This document shows positions 56,059 through 64,000 of a DNA stretch of 64,000 nucleotides, piece by piece. The stretch is from Candidatus Kryptonium thompsonii. Its GTDB lineage: Bacteria; Bacteroidota; Ignavibacteria; Kryptoniales; Kryptoniaceae. The position numbers were made by a program, and so were the translations under genes. The notes beneath the pieces were generated by a model. It searched no databases and was not told where the DNA came from. It was given only the letters and a program-made list of their open reading frames with translations. Positions within the stretch are counted from its first letter, which is position 1. Each line of letters begins with the position of its first letter. Location of the stretch: contig LDXX01000001.1 of NCBI GenBank assembly GCA_001442925.1, positions 186,001 to 250,000 of the forward strand, in the 5' to 3' direction.

Positions 56059-57821
56059 TGTTTACCCCCTGTATTTGTTTCTTTTTCCTTAACCGTAGAA
56101 GTTTCTTCTTCGGTAGGATTTATAAAGCCAGTTAAGAATGCAAGGGCTTTTTCTTGAAAGGAAATCTCTTCGCTTTCTGTTAATAGAGAGAATAGGTTTT
56201 CTGGGACAGGTTTTTTATATACGACAAAAAGTCTTAAAAGTTCATGATAAAAATCTTCCTTTCTACCACCCCTAATTAATGTTAAAAATCTCTGGGAGAT
56301 ATGAAAACGTTTCTCCTGATCAATTTCCTCGATTGAAAAACTTCTTCTACTCACTGCTTGAATACTTTTTAATATGCCATAAGATTTTTCAGCGCTCATA
56401 TTTAACCTCCTTTTTTGATTTATTAAAAATTCCAGTAAAATTAAACTCCAAATAGGCAACATATATTTATCCCTCTCACTTAGTTTCTCAGATAACATTT
56501 TAAAAGCAATGTGAATTAAGGGCTTTTTTTCAATAAGTCTCTTTAATATTTCGGTAGAAAGATATACAGAATTGCCTTTATAGATCTCATATAAAAAAGA
56601 AAGATTATTTAAAAGCGTGTCGAGTTTAAATTCGCTAAAAATTTCCGAAAATGCTTTATCGATGTTAAAGTAAACAAACTTAGGTTTTGCTTGATCTTTC
56701 CGCGCTGATACTTTGATTTCAGCAAAATATGTATTTTCTAATAACCATCGCGTTTTCTTCTTCGCTAACTGGAGAATTAACTCAAAGGATTTAAAATAAG
56801 TATTTATTTTTTCAGTAAATATTCCGAGGTGGAATTTGTCCAGTAGTGTTTGAAGTTTGTTGTTAACAGAAAATACTTCCTCAAAAGATGGATAATTGAC
56901 AAAAATATAGTCTGTTCCATCCAATTCCCTCATCTGCCAAGGTTTTAAGTTAAAGCCCGCAAACGCGCAAAGAAGAATAAGCTGACATAAATGACACTTT
57001 CTGTTATAAGAGACGCCATTCATAGCATAATAATTATAGAAATTAGCAAAAGTATTACTACTGATACCTAAAATAGAGAAATCACCTTCGCTAAGTTCTG
57101 AAAGACCTTCTTCTGGATAATTTTTGCCACATAAAATGCATAAATTATCTCCATTTTCTCTATTAAGCATTTCAAGTATTGGGTTTAAATATCTTTCTTT
57201 AAAATCTTCAGGCCTTTTTAAATTTTCTCCTTTTGGATTTGCAATTACTACCTTATTGAAATAGAACCGCCCCAAAAAATCTGCTTGTGCTTTGAAGTCA
57301 AAAACAGAAAAACAAATATCGGCAAAATATTTATTGATATTATCTACAATTTCCTTTATCTTTCTTCTTTCTTTTTTAGTGTTTAGTGACTTCTTTAACT
57401 CTCTCACGATTTCTTTGACCTTTCGCATAGACTCAGTTTTTATATTCAAAACCTCTTTCCTAAAAGTGCTCCACTTTTTATTTCCTTTAAGATTGAAAAC
57501 TCTTCTTTGAATTCCGTTTTCCAGTTCTTGAATTTTAGATATTATTTTATTGCTCTCTTTGTTTTTTAATCCTTTTGCAAAATTTATAATCTCTTTTAGA
57601 TTGAGGTTTTGTAATAAATAGAGTTTGGATGCATATTCAAAATAGTATATCTCAAAACCATCTAACGCAGAGATTTCAACTTCAACACTTCCATCCCCCT
57701 TAAATTCAAATGCCCTCCTCTTTCCCCCAAACTCCAACACCCTCAAAAACCCCACAACCCCTGCATTATATAACCAGTTTGAGGGATAGAGGGTTATCTT
57801 CCGTTCTTTTTCAACGGCCAT
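56055..57821 (-). CDS. cas8: Large Cascade subunit Cas8 (Cst1, CXXC-CXXC type, I-B)
   Basis: 588 residues. N-terminus TLYPSNWLYNAGVVGFLRVLE and two CXXC motifs (C228/C231 in NLCILCGK and C276/C279 in RKCHLCQL) are the signature of the Cst1 family, a zinc-binding Cas8. Charged coiled segment about 90-165. It recognises the PAM and recruits Cas3. It lies 22 nt after cas6. Confidence 0.93.
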   Translation of the reverse strand: MAVEKERKITLYPSNWLYNAGVVGFLRVLEFGGKRRAFEFKGDGSVEVEISALDGFEIYYFEYASKLYLLQNLNLKEIINFAKGLKNKESNKIISKIQELENGIQRRVFNLKGNKKWSTFRKEVLNIKTESMRKVKEIVRELKKSLNTKKERRKIKEIVDNINKYFADICFSVFDFKAQADFLGRFYFNKVVIANPKGENLKRPEDFKERYLNPILEMLNRENGDNLCILCGKNYPEEGLSELSEGDFSILGISSNTFANFYNYYAMNGVSYNRKCHLCQLILLCAFAGFNLKPWQMRELDGTDYIFVNYPSFEEVFSVNNKLQTLLDKFHLGIFTEKINTYFKSFELILQLAKKKTRWLLENTYFAEIKVSARKDQAKPKFVYFNIDKAFSEIFSEFKLDTLLNNLSFLYEIYKGNSVYLSTEILKRLIEKKPLIHIAFKMLSEKLSERDKYMLPIWSLILLEFLINQKRRLNMSAEKSYGILKSIQAVSRRSFSIEEIDQEKRFHISQRFLTLIRGGRKEDFYHELLRLFVVYKKPVPENLFSLLTESEEISFQEKALAFLTGFINPTEEETSTVKEKETNTGGKQ

Positions 57822-57843
57822 AGTTGGTTTTAGCTTGTTTATT

Positions 57844-58587
57844 TTACACTTCCCTTACAAGATCAATCATTCCAAAACCTTCACCCCTTCTTGAACCAAG
57901 CCCCGCTTTGTTTATGAGATTCAAAACATCAACAGGCGCACTAAGATAAAATACACCTGTAAACCCCGGAAATTTTAAATCACCGTATTTAGTCATATGC
58001 TTGACAACGACCCTCTTCAACTTCACCGGTTTAAACTCAACTTCAACCGAATCAATCCCAATTAAATTTCTAGCAAGTTCATTTACATTAAACCTAAACG
58101 CCTCATCAAAATCCTCATCCCCGCTAAAATTCTCACACTTGGGACAAAGATAATGCTTCTCATTTTTATGACTTCTTATCAAAACAGGGGCAAGGGTTCT
58201 AAATATAGCCGAATCTTTTCTTATCTCTTGTTTATTCAAAACCCTTATCGACGAAACCTCAAAACTTTGCTGGTAAATGTTTAATCTCTTATTCTTCACA
58301 AGATAGTTATAGATGTAAATCTCATACACTAAATCAAACGAGCTAAATTTAAACTCTACCGGCTTTGTAAAAAAGATTTTGTCTTCAATTATCTCTATCT
58401 CATCCCCAAATGTTACAGCAAATGTATATGGCTTAACAGTTCTCCTACCGAAGATAAGTTCATATTGCTCCCCTGCCTCGCTTTGGATGGCGCTTTTAAT
58501 AATTGACATGAAACCCGGCCTGTAATCAACGGGTAAGTGAACCCCGCCTTCATTTGAAGCTTCTGCCTTTAAAATACTCAGAAGCAA
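57844..58587 (-). CDS. cas6: CRISPR RNA endonuclease Cas6
   Basis: 247 residues from a TTG at 58587, preceded by GGAGGG with good spacing. It has a RAMP fold with the family's C-terminal glycine-rich loop GLGSRRGEGFGMIDL (about 229-243). A CPKCENFS pair (about 148-155) is an extra CxxC. It cuts the repeat to release crRNAs with the ATTTAAAC handle. First gene of the cas operon. Confidence 0.94.
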   Translation of the reverse strand: MLLSILKAEASNEGGVHLPVDYRPGFMSIIKSAIQSEAGEQYELIFGRRTVKPYTFAVTFGDEIEIIEDKIFFTKPVEFKFSSFDLVYEIYIYNYLVKNKRLNIYQQSFEVSSIRVLNKQEIRKDSAIFRTLAPVLIRSHKNEKHYLCPKCENFSGDEDFDEAFRFNVNELARNLIGIDSVEVEFKPVKLKRVVVKHMTKYGDLKFPGFTGVFYLSAPVDVLNLINKAGLGSRRGEGFGMIDLVREV

Positions 58588-58619
58588 AAGCTTTCCCTCC
58601 TATATTTCACTTGTTAACA

Positions 58620-58648
58620 AATTTAATCAAAGTCTTTTAATTTGTCAA
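58620..58648 (-). promoter_or_regulatory. Predicted promoter of the cas operon
   Basis: Minus-strand TTGACA (58648-58643), exactly 17 nt, TAAATT (58625-58620) followed by TG. It lies within about 33 nt of the cas6 start. The first box overlaps the stop of the upstream methyltransferase gene. Confidence 0.65.
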
Positions 58649-59523
58649 GGTCTCTCACATGAGAACTCAATCCAATTTCTCGCAAATGGATTAAACCCCG
58701 GCGTTTTCCCCTTAACCTGGGATAGGATCGTTTTCACTGCTAATTCAAGCGCGCCACTCTTTTGCTCAAGTGTGAAGTTTTCAGTATCCTCCATATCAAT
58801 GAAAACACCCTCGATAAATGCATCATACTTGCAAATTGCAAGCATAGCACTTTCACTTAGCTCAACTCTAACGCTGTTAACTTCAATTACATTAAAATCC
58901 GCATTTATCAGTTTTCTCTTGTAATCATCGATGGACAAAATTTCAAATTGGGTTGATTCTTTGCTTCGTTTTTTACCCAAGGATTGAAAGGCGATAAGTT
59001 TCAACATGCCCCAAAATTTTACAGTATCCGGGGTGTAAGATTCCTTTGTGAAAGTGCTGTTCATAAAAAGTTTACCACCAGGTTTCAAAACTTTAGATAT
59101 AGCATTTAAAGATTCCTGCTTACCCGAATCAGTTGGAATTTCATGGATTGCGTTACAGAAATAGGCGATATCAACACTTTCTAAAGGGATAAAATTTGGT
59201 ATATCCTGCGCGATGCATTCATAAAACTCAACCTTCGTTTCTCCAAACGATTTCACTTTATTTTTCGCTATCTCCAGCGATGCAAAATTTGGATCAATGC
59301 CAATGATTTTACACTTTCTTCCATTTACTTTATTTAGCAAAATAGATGTTATCAACCCAGTCCCACATGCGACATCAAGCACAGTTAATTCATCTCCTGA
59401 AAAGACCCATTCAATTGGGAAAGTCCTTTCGATAAATTTTAAATTTACATCTTGATATTCCTTCTGTTGGCTGAAAGTATCAAAATTAAAATAAGCCCTC
59501 TGTTCTGATTTGAATATCTCCAT
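58645..59523 (-). CDS. Class I SAM-dependent methyltransferase
   Basis: 292 residues. Motif I is LDVACGTGLITSILLNK (about 70-86), an acidic residue GIDPNFASLEIAK follows, and post-I DIAYFCNAIHEIP. The substrate is unknown; the pattern fits small-molecule or lipid methylation. It lies 57 nt before cas6 in the same direction, but the cas operon has its own promoter, so this is a neighbour rather than a cas gene. No nearby partner. Confidence 0.85.
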   Translation of the reverse strand: MEIFKSEQRAYFNFDTFSQQKEYQDVNLKFIERTFPIEWVFSGDELTVLDVACGTGLITSILLNKVNGRKCKIIGIDPNFASLEIAKNKVKSFGETKVEFYECIAQDIPNFIPLESVDIAYFCNAIHEIPTDSGKQESLNAISKVLKPGGKLFMNSTFTKESYTPDTVKFWGMLKLIAFQSLGKKRSKESTQFEILSIDDYKRKLINADFNVIEVNSVRVELSESAMLAICKYDAFIEGVFIDMEDTENFTLEQKSGALELAVKTILSQVKGKTPGFNPFARNWIEFSCERP

Positions 59524-59579
59524 GGTATTTCCTCAATTTCTTGTTATAATACTTAAAGGTGCAAAATTAAAAATTTAAA

Positions 59580-60524
59580 TCAAAATTCGGCGCCCAAGCC
59601 GACCCTTACCACGGAACCAAGGCGGTTAAAGTTAAGGTAGGCGAAGTCAAGATTAACAGGTATTCCAACATTTAACCCACTTAGCCCAAATCCGAAGGTG
59701 AAGCTCTCTTCGTCGTAATTTAGTTTATACCCGCCCCTTAAACTCAACAGATTTTTATATGTATATTCAATGCCAAAATTTAGTTTCTCTGGGGAATCGC
59801 TTGGATGCAAAGCCTCCACCGAAATTGAGAGTCTAGTCGGCGAGCTATGTTCACCTATAATTTCACCTGCCACGCCAAGTTTAAAAATTGACGGCATTTT
59901 AAATGAATCGCCAATATACTTGCTATCAACTCCAAAGTTTTGAATTGCCCCGGCTATCCTAAAACTTTTAAACCCAGTAAAGTAAAGGATGCCAACATCA
60001 AAAACGAAATTATCGGATTTATAAATCCATATCTTTTCCCTCACATATTTTACAAATCCTCCAAATGAAAATCTATCTGTCAACATTTTTGCATAAGAAA
60101 CTCCAAGCGCAAGAGCATTTGCCGAGAATGACTCTGTTATTATATAATTTCCAGGTTGATCTGGATTTGCGTTTACAGTTCCCTGCATTGTCCCAAAATC
60201 CATCCGAATGAAACCGATCCCCAAAACCCCAAGATTCCCAACTCTTAATGTATAAGCTCCGGCTTGATGTTTTGTGTCAGCAAGCCAATTGGCAAAAGTG
60301 AAGTTTACAGAGTTTCGCTTAGACATAAACCCGGTAAGAGCCGGATTAATAAAAATTGCATCGGCTCCAGTGTAGAACAACGCAACCCCAGCATCGCCAA
60401 TTCCACTTGCCTTCGCACTTACGGGAATTTCAAGAAAAACATAACCAGTTGTTCCAACTTTTTTAAAATCCTGAGAAATGGCAAATGCACTACTCAACAA
60501 TAAAACAAGGAAAAACTTTTTCAT
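59580..60524 (-). CDS. PorV/PorQ family outer-membrane protein
   Basis: 314 residues with a signal peptide (about 1-17). It has a FadL-like barrel, starting FLEIPVSAKASGIGDAGVA and INPALTGFM and ending GSVVRVGLGAEF. PorV is the outer-membrane shuttle that accepts T9SS cargo after transport. The other members (PorQ, PorP-like) have less certain jobs. It is the third gene of the TonB-receptor / T9SS-cargo operon, 19 nt after the cargo gene, supporting a role in secretion or surface attachment of that cargo. Confidence 0.82.
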   Translation of the reverse strand: MKKFFLVLLLSSAFAISQDFKKVGTTGYVFLEIPVSAKASGIGDAGVALFYTGADAIFINPALTGFMSKRNSVNFTFANWLADTKHQAGAYTLRVGNLGVLGIGFIRMDFGTMQGTVNANPDQPGNYIITESFSANALALGVSYAKMLTDRFSFGGFVKYVREKIWIYKSDNFVFDVGILYFTGFKSFRIAGAIQNFGVDSKYIGDSFKMPSIFKLGVAGEIIGEHSSPTRLSISVEALHPSDSPEKLNFGIEYTYKNLLSLRGGYKLNYDEESFTFGFGLSGLNVGIPVNLDFAYLNFNRLGSVVRVGLGAEF

Positions 60525-60543
60525 CTTTAAACTCCTAATTCTT

Positions 60544-62565
60544 TTATCTTATTATTGCAAATTTCCCAATTTTTTTCTTTCCATCCGGAGTCTCAACGTG
60601 ATAGATATAAATTCCACTCTCAACATATTGACCATAATCCGTGACCTGATTCCACGATGCTATTCCAGAACCATCGTTATGATTAATTGTTTTAACAAGA
60701 TCACCTCGTATCGTGTAAATTCTTATCGCGCATGGACTCGGTATATTAACAAATTGAATCACATCCACATCCCTTGGGTTAACAAATCCAGATCTCGCGA
60801 TGAACGGATTTGGCACGACAAGGATTTTATCAAGCTCACTTGTGGCTGGTATCGTCGCCTTAAATGGAACTACCATTCTGTTTGCGAAAATTGAGCTCTC
60901 CATCGGCGGAACCCTATTAGAATTAGTCTCTGGGAAACGAGCATTTAGATTTGGTGGCCATGAAGCATGCCCTGTGTCATAACTTGTAATTGAATAATAA
61001 TAACTGAAACCAATTGTCACAGTAGTGTCAACGAATTTATACTTGCGTTTGCTTGGATCATAAAATTGTGTATCGCCTTTTTTAATATCCGCTATAAGTT
61101 CCCACGGCCCGATGGGCAAATAATTTGAACGATAAATTCTATAACCAACAAGATCATAAGCCTCACTCCCTGAATAGTCTCTGTCCGGTATAGCTTCAAC
61201 TGAATCATACCATTCAATTACATTCGCAATCACCCCCTCTTTTTCATCAAAAAGCCTTACTGTAAAGTTTGGTGTGGGAGGTGGATCAGGGACATTATAT
61301 CCATTTTCATAATTGAACTGGGCACGACGGGCATTTTTTAAAAGTTCACTGTATCCTCTATTTCCAACCGTTGATGCACCGGTATTTGGGTCTATTGCTT
61401 CTTTATATGAAATCCCACCGATAACCTCTGCAGTTACAATTTTTATCGTATCTCCCGGATTTAATGTCCAAGGTCCAAGCGAAACAAGAGACCACATCCT
61501 TCGGGTTGTCCATAGCGGATCACCCGGAGAAACAACCGGGCTTGATGCATTCCTTGGATCCTTACAGATCGCATATCTTCCCTCAAGCCCAATGCCTGCG
61601 GTTCCAAATGGTCCATAAAGGTCAATTCTATCGTCAGCTGCAGACCAAGCGTAACCATTTATTCTATTTGCCCTTCCGGAACTATCCGGTGAAATGTAGA
61701 TAAACTTCAAGCCCGGATATCCCGGTGCAAGCCATTCACCTTTTCTTTGTGGTCCCCCTTCGCTATAATATCCATATTTTTCGTTTCTTCCTGTGGTCGC
61801 TGGAAAATCATCAGCATAACCAAAGAGCAATCTCTCAGTCGGGATGAAAAAGAAACGATTATTTCTTGCTCCCTCGCTATATTGCGGATAAAATAAAACC
61901 CTCCATGCTCGCGAGTTTATTGAGAAAGCATAGGTGAAAAGAACATACATTTTGTAAATGGTGGCGTTATAAAGACCAAATTTATCACCAGGGGAAAGTT
62001 CATTGCTTATATTTTTTATCACATACTCAATTATGATGTAATTTTCATCGGCTTGAGAACCACTCCACTGCATAGCCTTTCTCTCAACTCTTATAGGCAA
62101 AGGTTTATCACCTTGATATTGCGGTTGGTAATTTGGGTTATATTCCCACACGCTTTCAATAATCTCTTCGGGACCTGAAAAATTGACCTGCCAATGGTTT
62201 TCAATTTTATGATGTTTTTTGACTATATACTTCGCCCCCGGCTCCGGCGAAACAGATCCAGCATATAACGCCCAATCTTCCGCAGCGATAACTTTTCCAC
62301 TTGAGTCAAGTCCAGCAATTATCAAACCGCCTGAGACAAGATGTGAAGCTGGACCACCGATGTCAGCACCAATCCATTCGGGATCGAATCCGGGCCAATC
62401 CATACCATAATTTATCCTTTGCCAATTGTTAAAAGGTGGACAAATTTTCCCATAATAAAATGACTCCCATAACATCCCCCTTTTAAAGTAAAGAAGTGGT
62501 GCCGAAACTTGAGCTGATAAAAATGTTGCAATTAGAAGAAGGAAAAACAGAATTTTTAATCTCAT
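60544..62565 (-). CDS. Large exported protein with T9SS C-terminal sorting domain
   Basis: 673 residues. It has a signal peptide (about 1-18), a long unrecognised N-terminal region rich in Trp, Tyr, Gly and Pro (about 20-440), a fibronectin-like segment (about 445-560), and a T9SS type A sorting domain of about 90 residues at the end (VPNPFIARSG, IRIYTIRGDLVKTI, SGIYIYHVETPDGKKKIGKFAIIR). The sorting domain routes it across the outer membrane by the type IX system. It sits between a TonB receptor (18 nt upstream) and a PorV-like gene. It could be a surface-exposed partner of the receptor. Confidence 0.85.
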   Translation of the reverse strand: MRLKILFFLLLIATFLSAQVSAPLLYFKRGMLWESFYYGKICPPFNNWQRINYGMDWPGFDPEWIGADIGGPASHLVSGGLIIAGLDSSGKVIAAEDWALYAGSVSPEPGAKYIVKKHHKIENHWQVNFSGPEEIIESVWEYNPNYQPQYQGDKPLPIRVERKAMQWSGSQADENYIIIEYVIKNISNELSPGDKFGLYNATIYKMYVLFTYAFSINSRAWRVLFYPQYSEGARNNRFFFIPTERLLFGYADDFPATTGRNEKYGYYSEGGPQRKGEWLAPGYPGLKFIYISPDSSGRANRINGYAWSAADDRIDLYGPFGTAGIGLEGRYAICKDPRNASSPVVSPGDPLWTTRRMWSLVSLGPWTLNPGDTIKIVTAEVIGGISYKEAIDPNTGASTVGNRGYSELLKNARRAQFNYENGYNVPDPPPTPNFTVRLFDEKEGVIANVIEWYDSVEAIPDRDYSGSEAYDLVGYRIYRSNYLPIGPWELIADIKKGDTQFYDPSKRKYKFVDTTVTIGFSYYYSITSYDTGHASWPPNLNARFPETNSNRVPPMESSIFANRMVVPFKATIPATSELDKILVVPNPFIARSGFVNPRDVDVIQFVNIPSPCAIRIYTIRGDLVKTINHNDGSGIASWNQVTDYGQYVESGIYIYHVETPDGKKKIGKFAIIR

Positions 62566-62583
62566 CTTGGGGCAAATTTTATT

Positions 62584-64000
62584 TTAAAAGCCGAAACCGA
62601 TTGTAAAGTAAATTTCTCTTGGAACATTTCGATATGTTGTAAAGTAGTTAAATTTATAACTTGCCCTTGGATTTAATGGGTCCTCGCCCGGTTTCAACAT
62701 ATCCGGAGTTATGTTTCTCTCAACCCAATCCCTTAAATCGTCCTGGGATGAGAAAGGCGTAAGCCATCTGTTGTTAAACAAGTTCATTATCCTAACGCCA
62801 AGCAACAAACTTTGTTTACCAAAGTATATCCTTTTCGTCAAGTTGAGATCGAACTTTGCTTCAAGTGGATAACGGCGATTGTTCACTACATCTTTAAACT
62901 CATCATAACTTGTCACATAAGTAAATGGTGTCCCACTTTGAGCAGTATATGTTAAACTTATGTTAAAATCTGAAAATGGTTTAACACCCAAAATTTCAAT
63001 TCCACCACCTTTTTCAACGCTATAATTTACGAGTGCTCTAAACGTATGAGTTCTATCATCGTAAGATAAGAAATCATTTGCTTGATTTCTCTCCTGGTAA
63101 TTTCTCGGATCATTCGGATCATCCGACCATATAGCCAGGGGACCGTAATATCCAAATGTAGTTCTCGACAAACTATAAGTTAACCTATAACCCCATCTGC
63201 CAGGAGCAACTTTATCAATCGTTATTTCAATTCCCTTCGATGCGCCGTAAGAATTATTTTCATAAGTTAAATACCTCTTGTTTCTCCTTATCCCTGCACT
63301 TGGAGCATAGACGTATAGAGTGCCAACTTGCTTGACCCTGTCATTATAATAAGCAACGATGTCAATTCTATGTGTATTTTTATAACTGTGTTGTAAGCCA
63401 AATTCATAACTTATCGTCTGCTTTGGTCCAAGGTTTCCATTACCATAGGCTATCCAACCAAGTTCAGTCGTTTTCATCAATGCTTCTTTAAACGTCGGCA
63501 TCGAATAGAAATGTCCATACTGCAACCTAAAAGCGGTGTTTTCACCTATTGGAAATGAAATTCCAAACCTTGGGGAAATCCTAAAATGAGCCTTGGTGTG
63601 CTTTGTCCTCGGATCACCGATCGCTTCAGCGCCAAGAGCTGGATAAAATGGATTAAATCTATCGTACGGAATTTCTGTGTTAAAATTATAACCATCGGCT
63701 CTAACGCCAATATTCGCAACCATACCTTCATACTCAAATCTACTTTGAATATAGCCAGCGATATAATAAGGATATGCTTTGTAATACTCCGCATAACCAG
63801 TCCTTGAGATAAAAGCGTTCGCTGCAAAACTTGAAACCGCATTGTAATATGTATCCCAGTAGTTTAACTTAAAACCAGCTTTTAACTGTAATCTTGTTGT
63901 TACTTGATTTGTGTAATCACCATAGACGCTCCAAGCGTCGGTCCTCGCATCTTGCCCATAAAGCGTCGTAAATGAATAAACAGTTCTATAACCTTCATCC
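62584..64000 (-). CDS. TonB-dependent outer-membrane receptor, 5' end outside window
   Basis: The frame is open from 62584 to the window edge, so an internal Met at 63723 is not the start. At least 471 residues of beta-barrel are seen: alternating aromatic strands, FRLQYGHFYSMPTFKEAL, IEITIDKVAPGRWGYRLTYSLSR, FDLNLTKRIYFGKQSLLLGVRIMNLFNNR and an aromatic end FTIGFGF. The plug domain is not visible. The two genes that follow are a T9SS cargo and a PorV-like protein. The substrate is unknown. Confidence 0.88.
   Translation of the reverse strand, partial: DEGYRTVYSFTTLYGQDARTDAWSVYGDYTNQVTTRLQLKAGFKLNYWDTYYNAVSSFAANAFISRTGYAEYYKAYPYYIAGYIQSRFEYEGMVANIGVRADGYNFNTEIPYDRFNPFYPALGAEAIGDPRTKHTKAHFRISPRFGISFPIGENTAFRLQYGHFYSMPTFKEALMKTTELGWIAYGNGNLGPKQTISYEFGLQHSYKNTHRIDIVAYYNDRVKQVGTLYVYAPSAGIRRNKRYLTYENNSYGASKGIEITIDKVAPGRWGYRLTYSLSRTTFGYYGPLAIWSDDPNDPRNYQERNQANDFLSYDDRTHTFRALVNYSVEKGGGIEILGVKPFSDFNISLTYTAQSGTPFTYVTSYDEFKDVVNNRRYPLEAKFDLNLTKRIYFGKQSLLLGVRIMNLFNNRWLTPFSSQDDLRDWVERNITPDMLKPGEDPLNPRASYKFNYFTTYRNVPREIYFTIGFGF

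Noticed and set aside
47893-58648. Type III or hybrid CRISPR module
   Set aside because: No Cas10, Csm/Cmr genes or reverse transcriptase are present. All cas genes fit type I-B.
58645-59523. Methyltransferase as an auxiliary cas gene
   Set aside because: It has no known Cas family features, and the cas operon has its own promoter between them.
63723-63723. Internal Met at 63723 as start of the TonB receptor
   Set aside because: The frame is open above it with clear barrel sequence to the window edge.

Overview
This is a contiguous, gene-dense, A+T-rich piece of a Gram-negative bacterial chromosome. The organism is most likely a member of the Fibrobacteres-Chlorobi-Bacteroidetes (FCB) group near its deep branches, such as an Ignavibacteria- or Kryptonia-like lineage. 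Pointers are the LpxC-FabZ fusion, a PorV-like protein beside a type IX secretion (T9SS) cargo and a TonB-dependent receptor, and promoters of the form TTG...TAWATTT. The lineage is inferred, because no rRNA is present. Unlike classical Bacteroidetes, many genes carry strong Shine-Dalgarno sequences.

Layout. 1-3.7 kb: an ABC transporter of the MacB/FtsX type with a DUF2318 Fe-S protein, an unusual zinc-ribbon protein with a CcmH-like end, and a DUF2231 membrane protein. 3.7-11.4 kb: a copper/silver-type RND efflux operon (TolC-like, CusB-like with HMBD and YHS domains, CusA-like, two accessory proteins) closed by a strong terminator, with a small Cys-rich protein upstream. 11.5-20.7 kb: an envelope operon uppS-bamA-skp-skp-lpxD-lpxC/fabZ-lpxA-lipM-like-panB. 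20.8-27.6 kb: an ArsA-type ATPase, riboflavin synthase, a lipoprotein and LysM pair, phoH and mazG. 27.6-37.8 kb: urocanate hydratase, proline dehydrogenase, then rodA-mrdA-mreD-mreC-mreB-purH-purN (read on the minus strand from purN). 38-40 kb: groESL under a CIRCE/HrcA operator. 40.2-47.9 kb: Rrf2 regulator, tRNA-Ala, ParB-like protein, LonB-like protease, cupin, a Na+/H+ exchanger broken by an in-frame amber codon, an octaheme HAO-like cytochrome and DUF488.

47.9-58.6 kb: a complete type I-B (Tneap/Cst) CRISPR-Cas locus. The order on the minus strand is cas6-cas8(cst1)-cas7(cst2)-cas5-cas3-cas4-cas1-cas2, then a leader and 35 repeats with 34 spacers. The leader holds a predicted promoter about 10 nt from the first repeat and an unexplained G+C-rich motif in three copies. 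58.6-64 kb: a methyltransferase, then a TonB receptor / T9SS cargo / PorV-like operon, cut by the window edge.

Most interesting observations: one promoter architecture (TTG-N20-TAWATTT) repeated at about a dozen independent sites, including the CRISPR leader, the cas operon, groES and a tRNA; the three-copy TCCGCGACT element in the CRISPR leader; two spacers that sample homologous translation-start regions of related invaders; and a metal-handling cluster that joins a Fet/P19-like ABC module to a CcmH-like zinc-ribbon protein.
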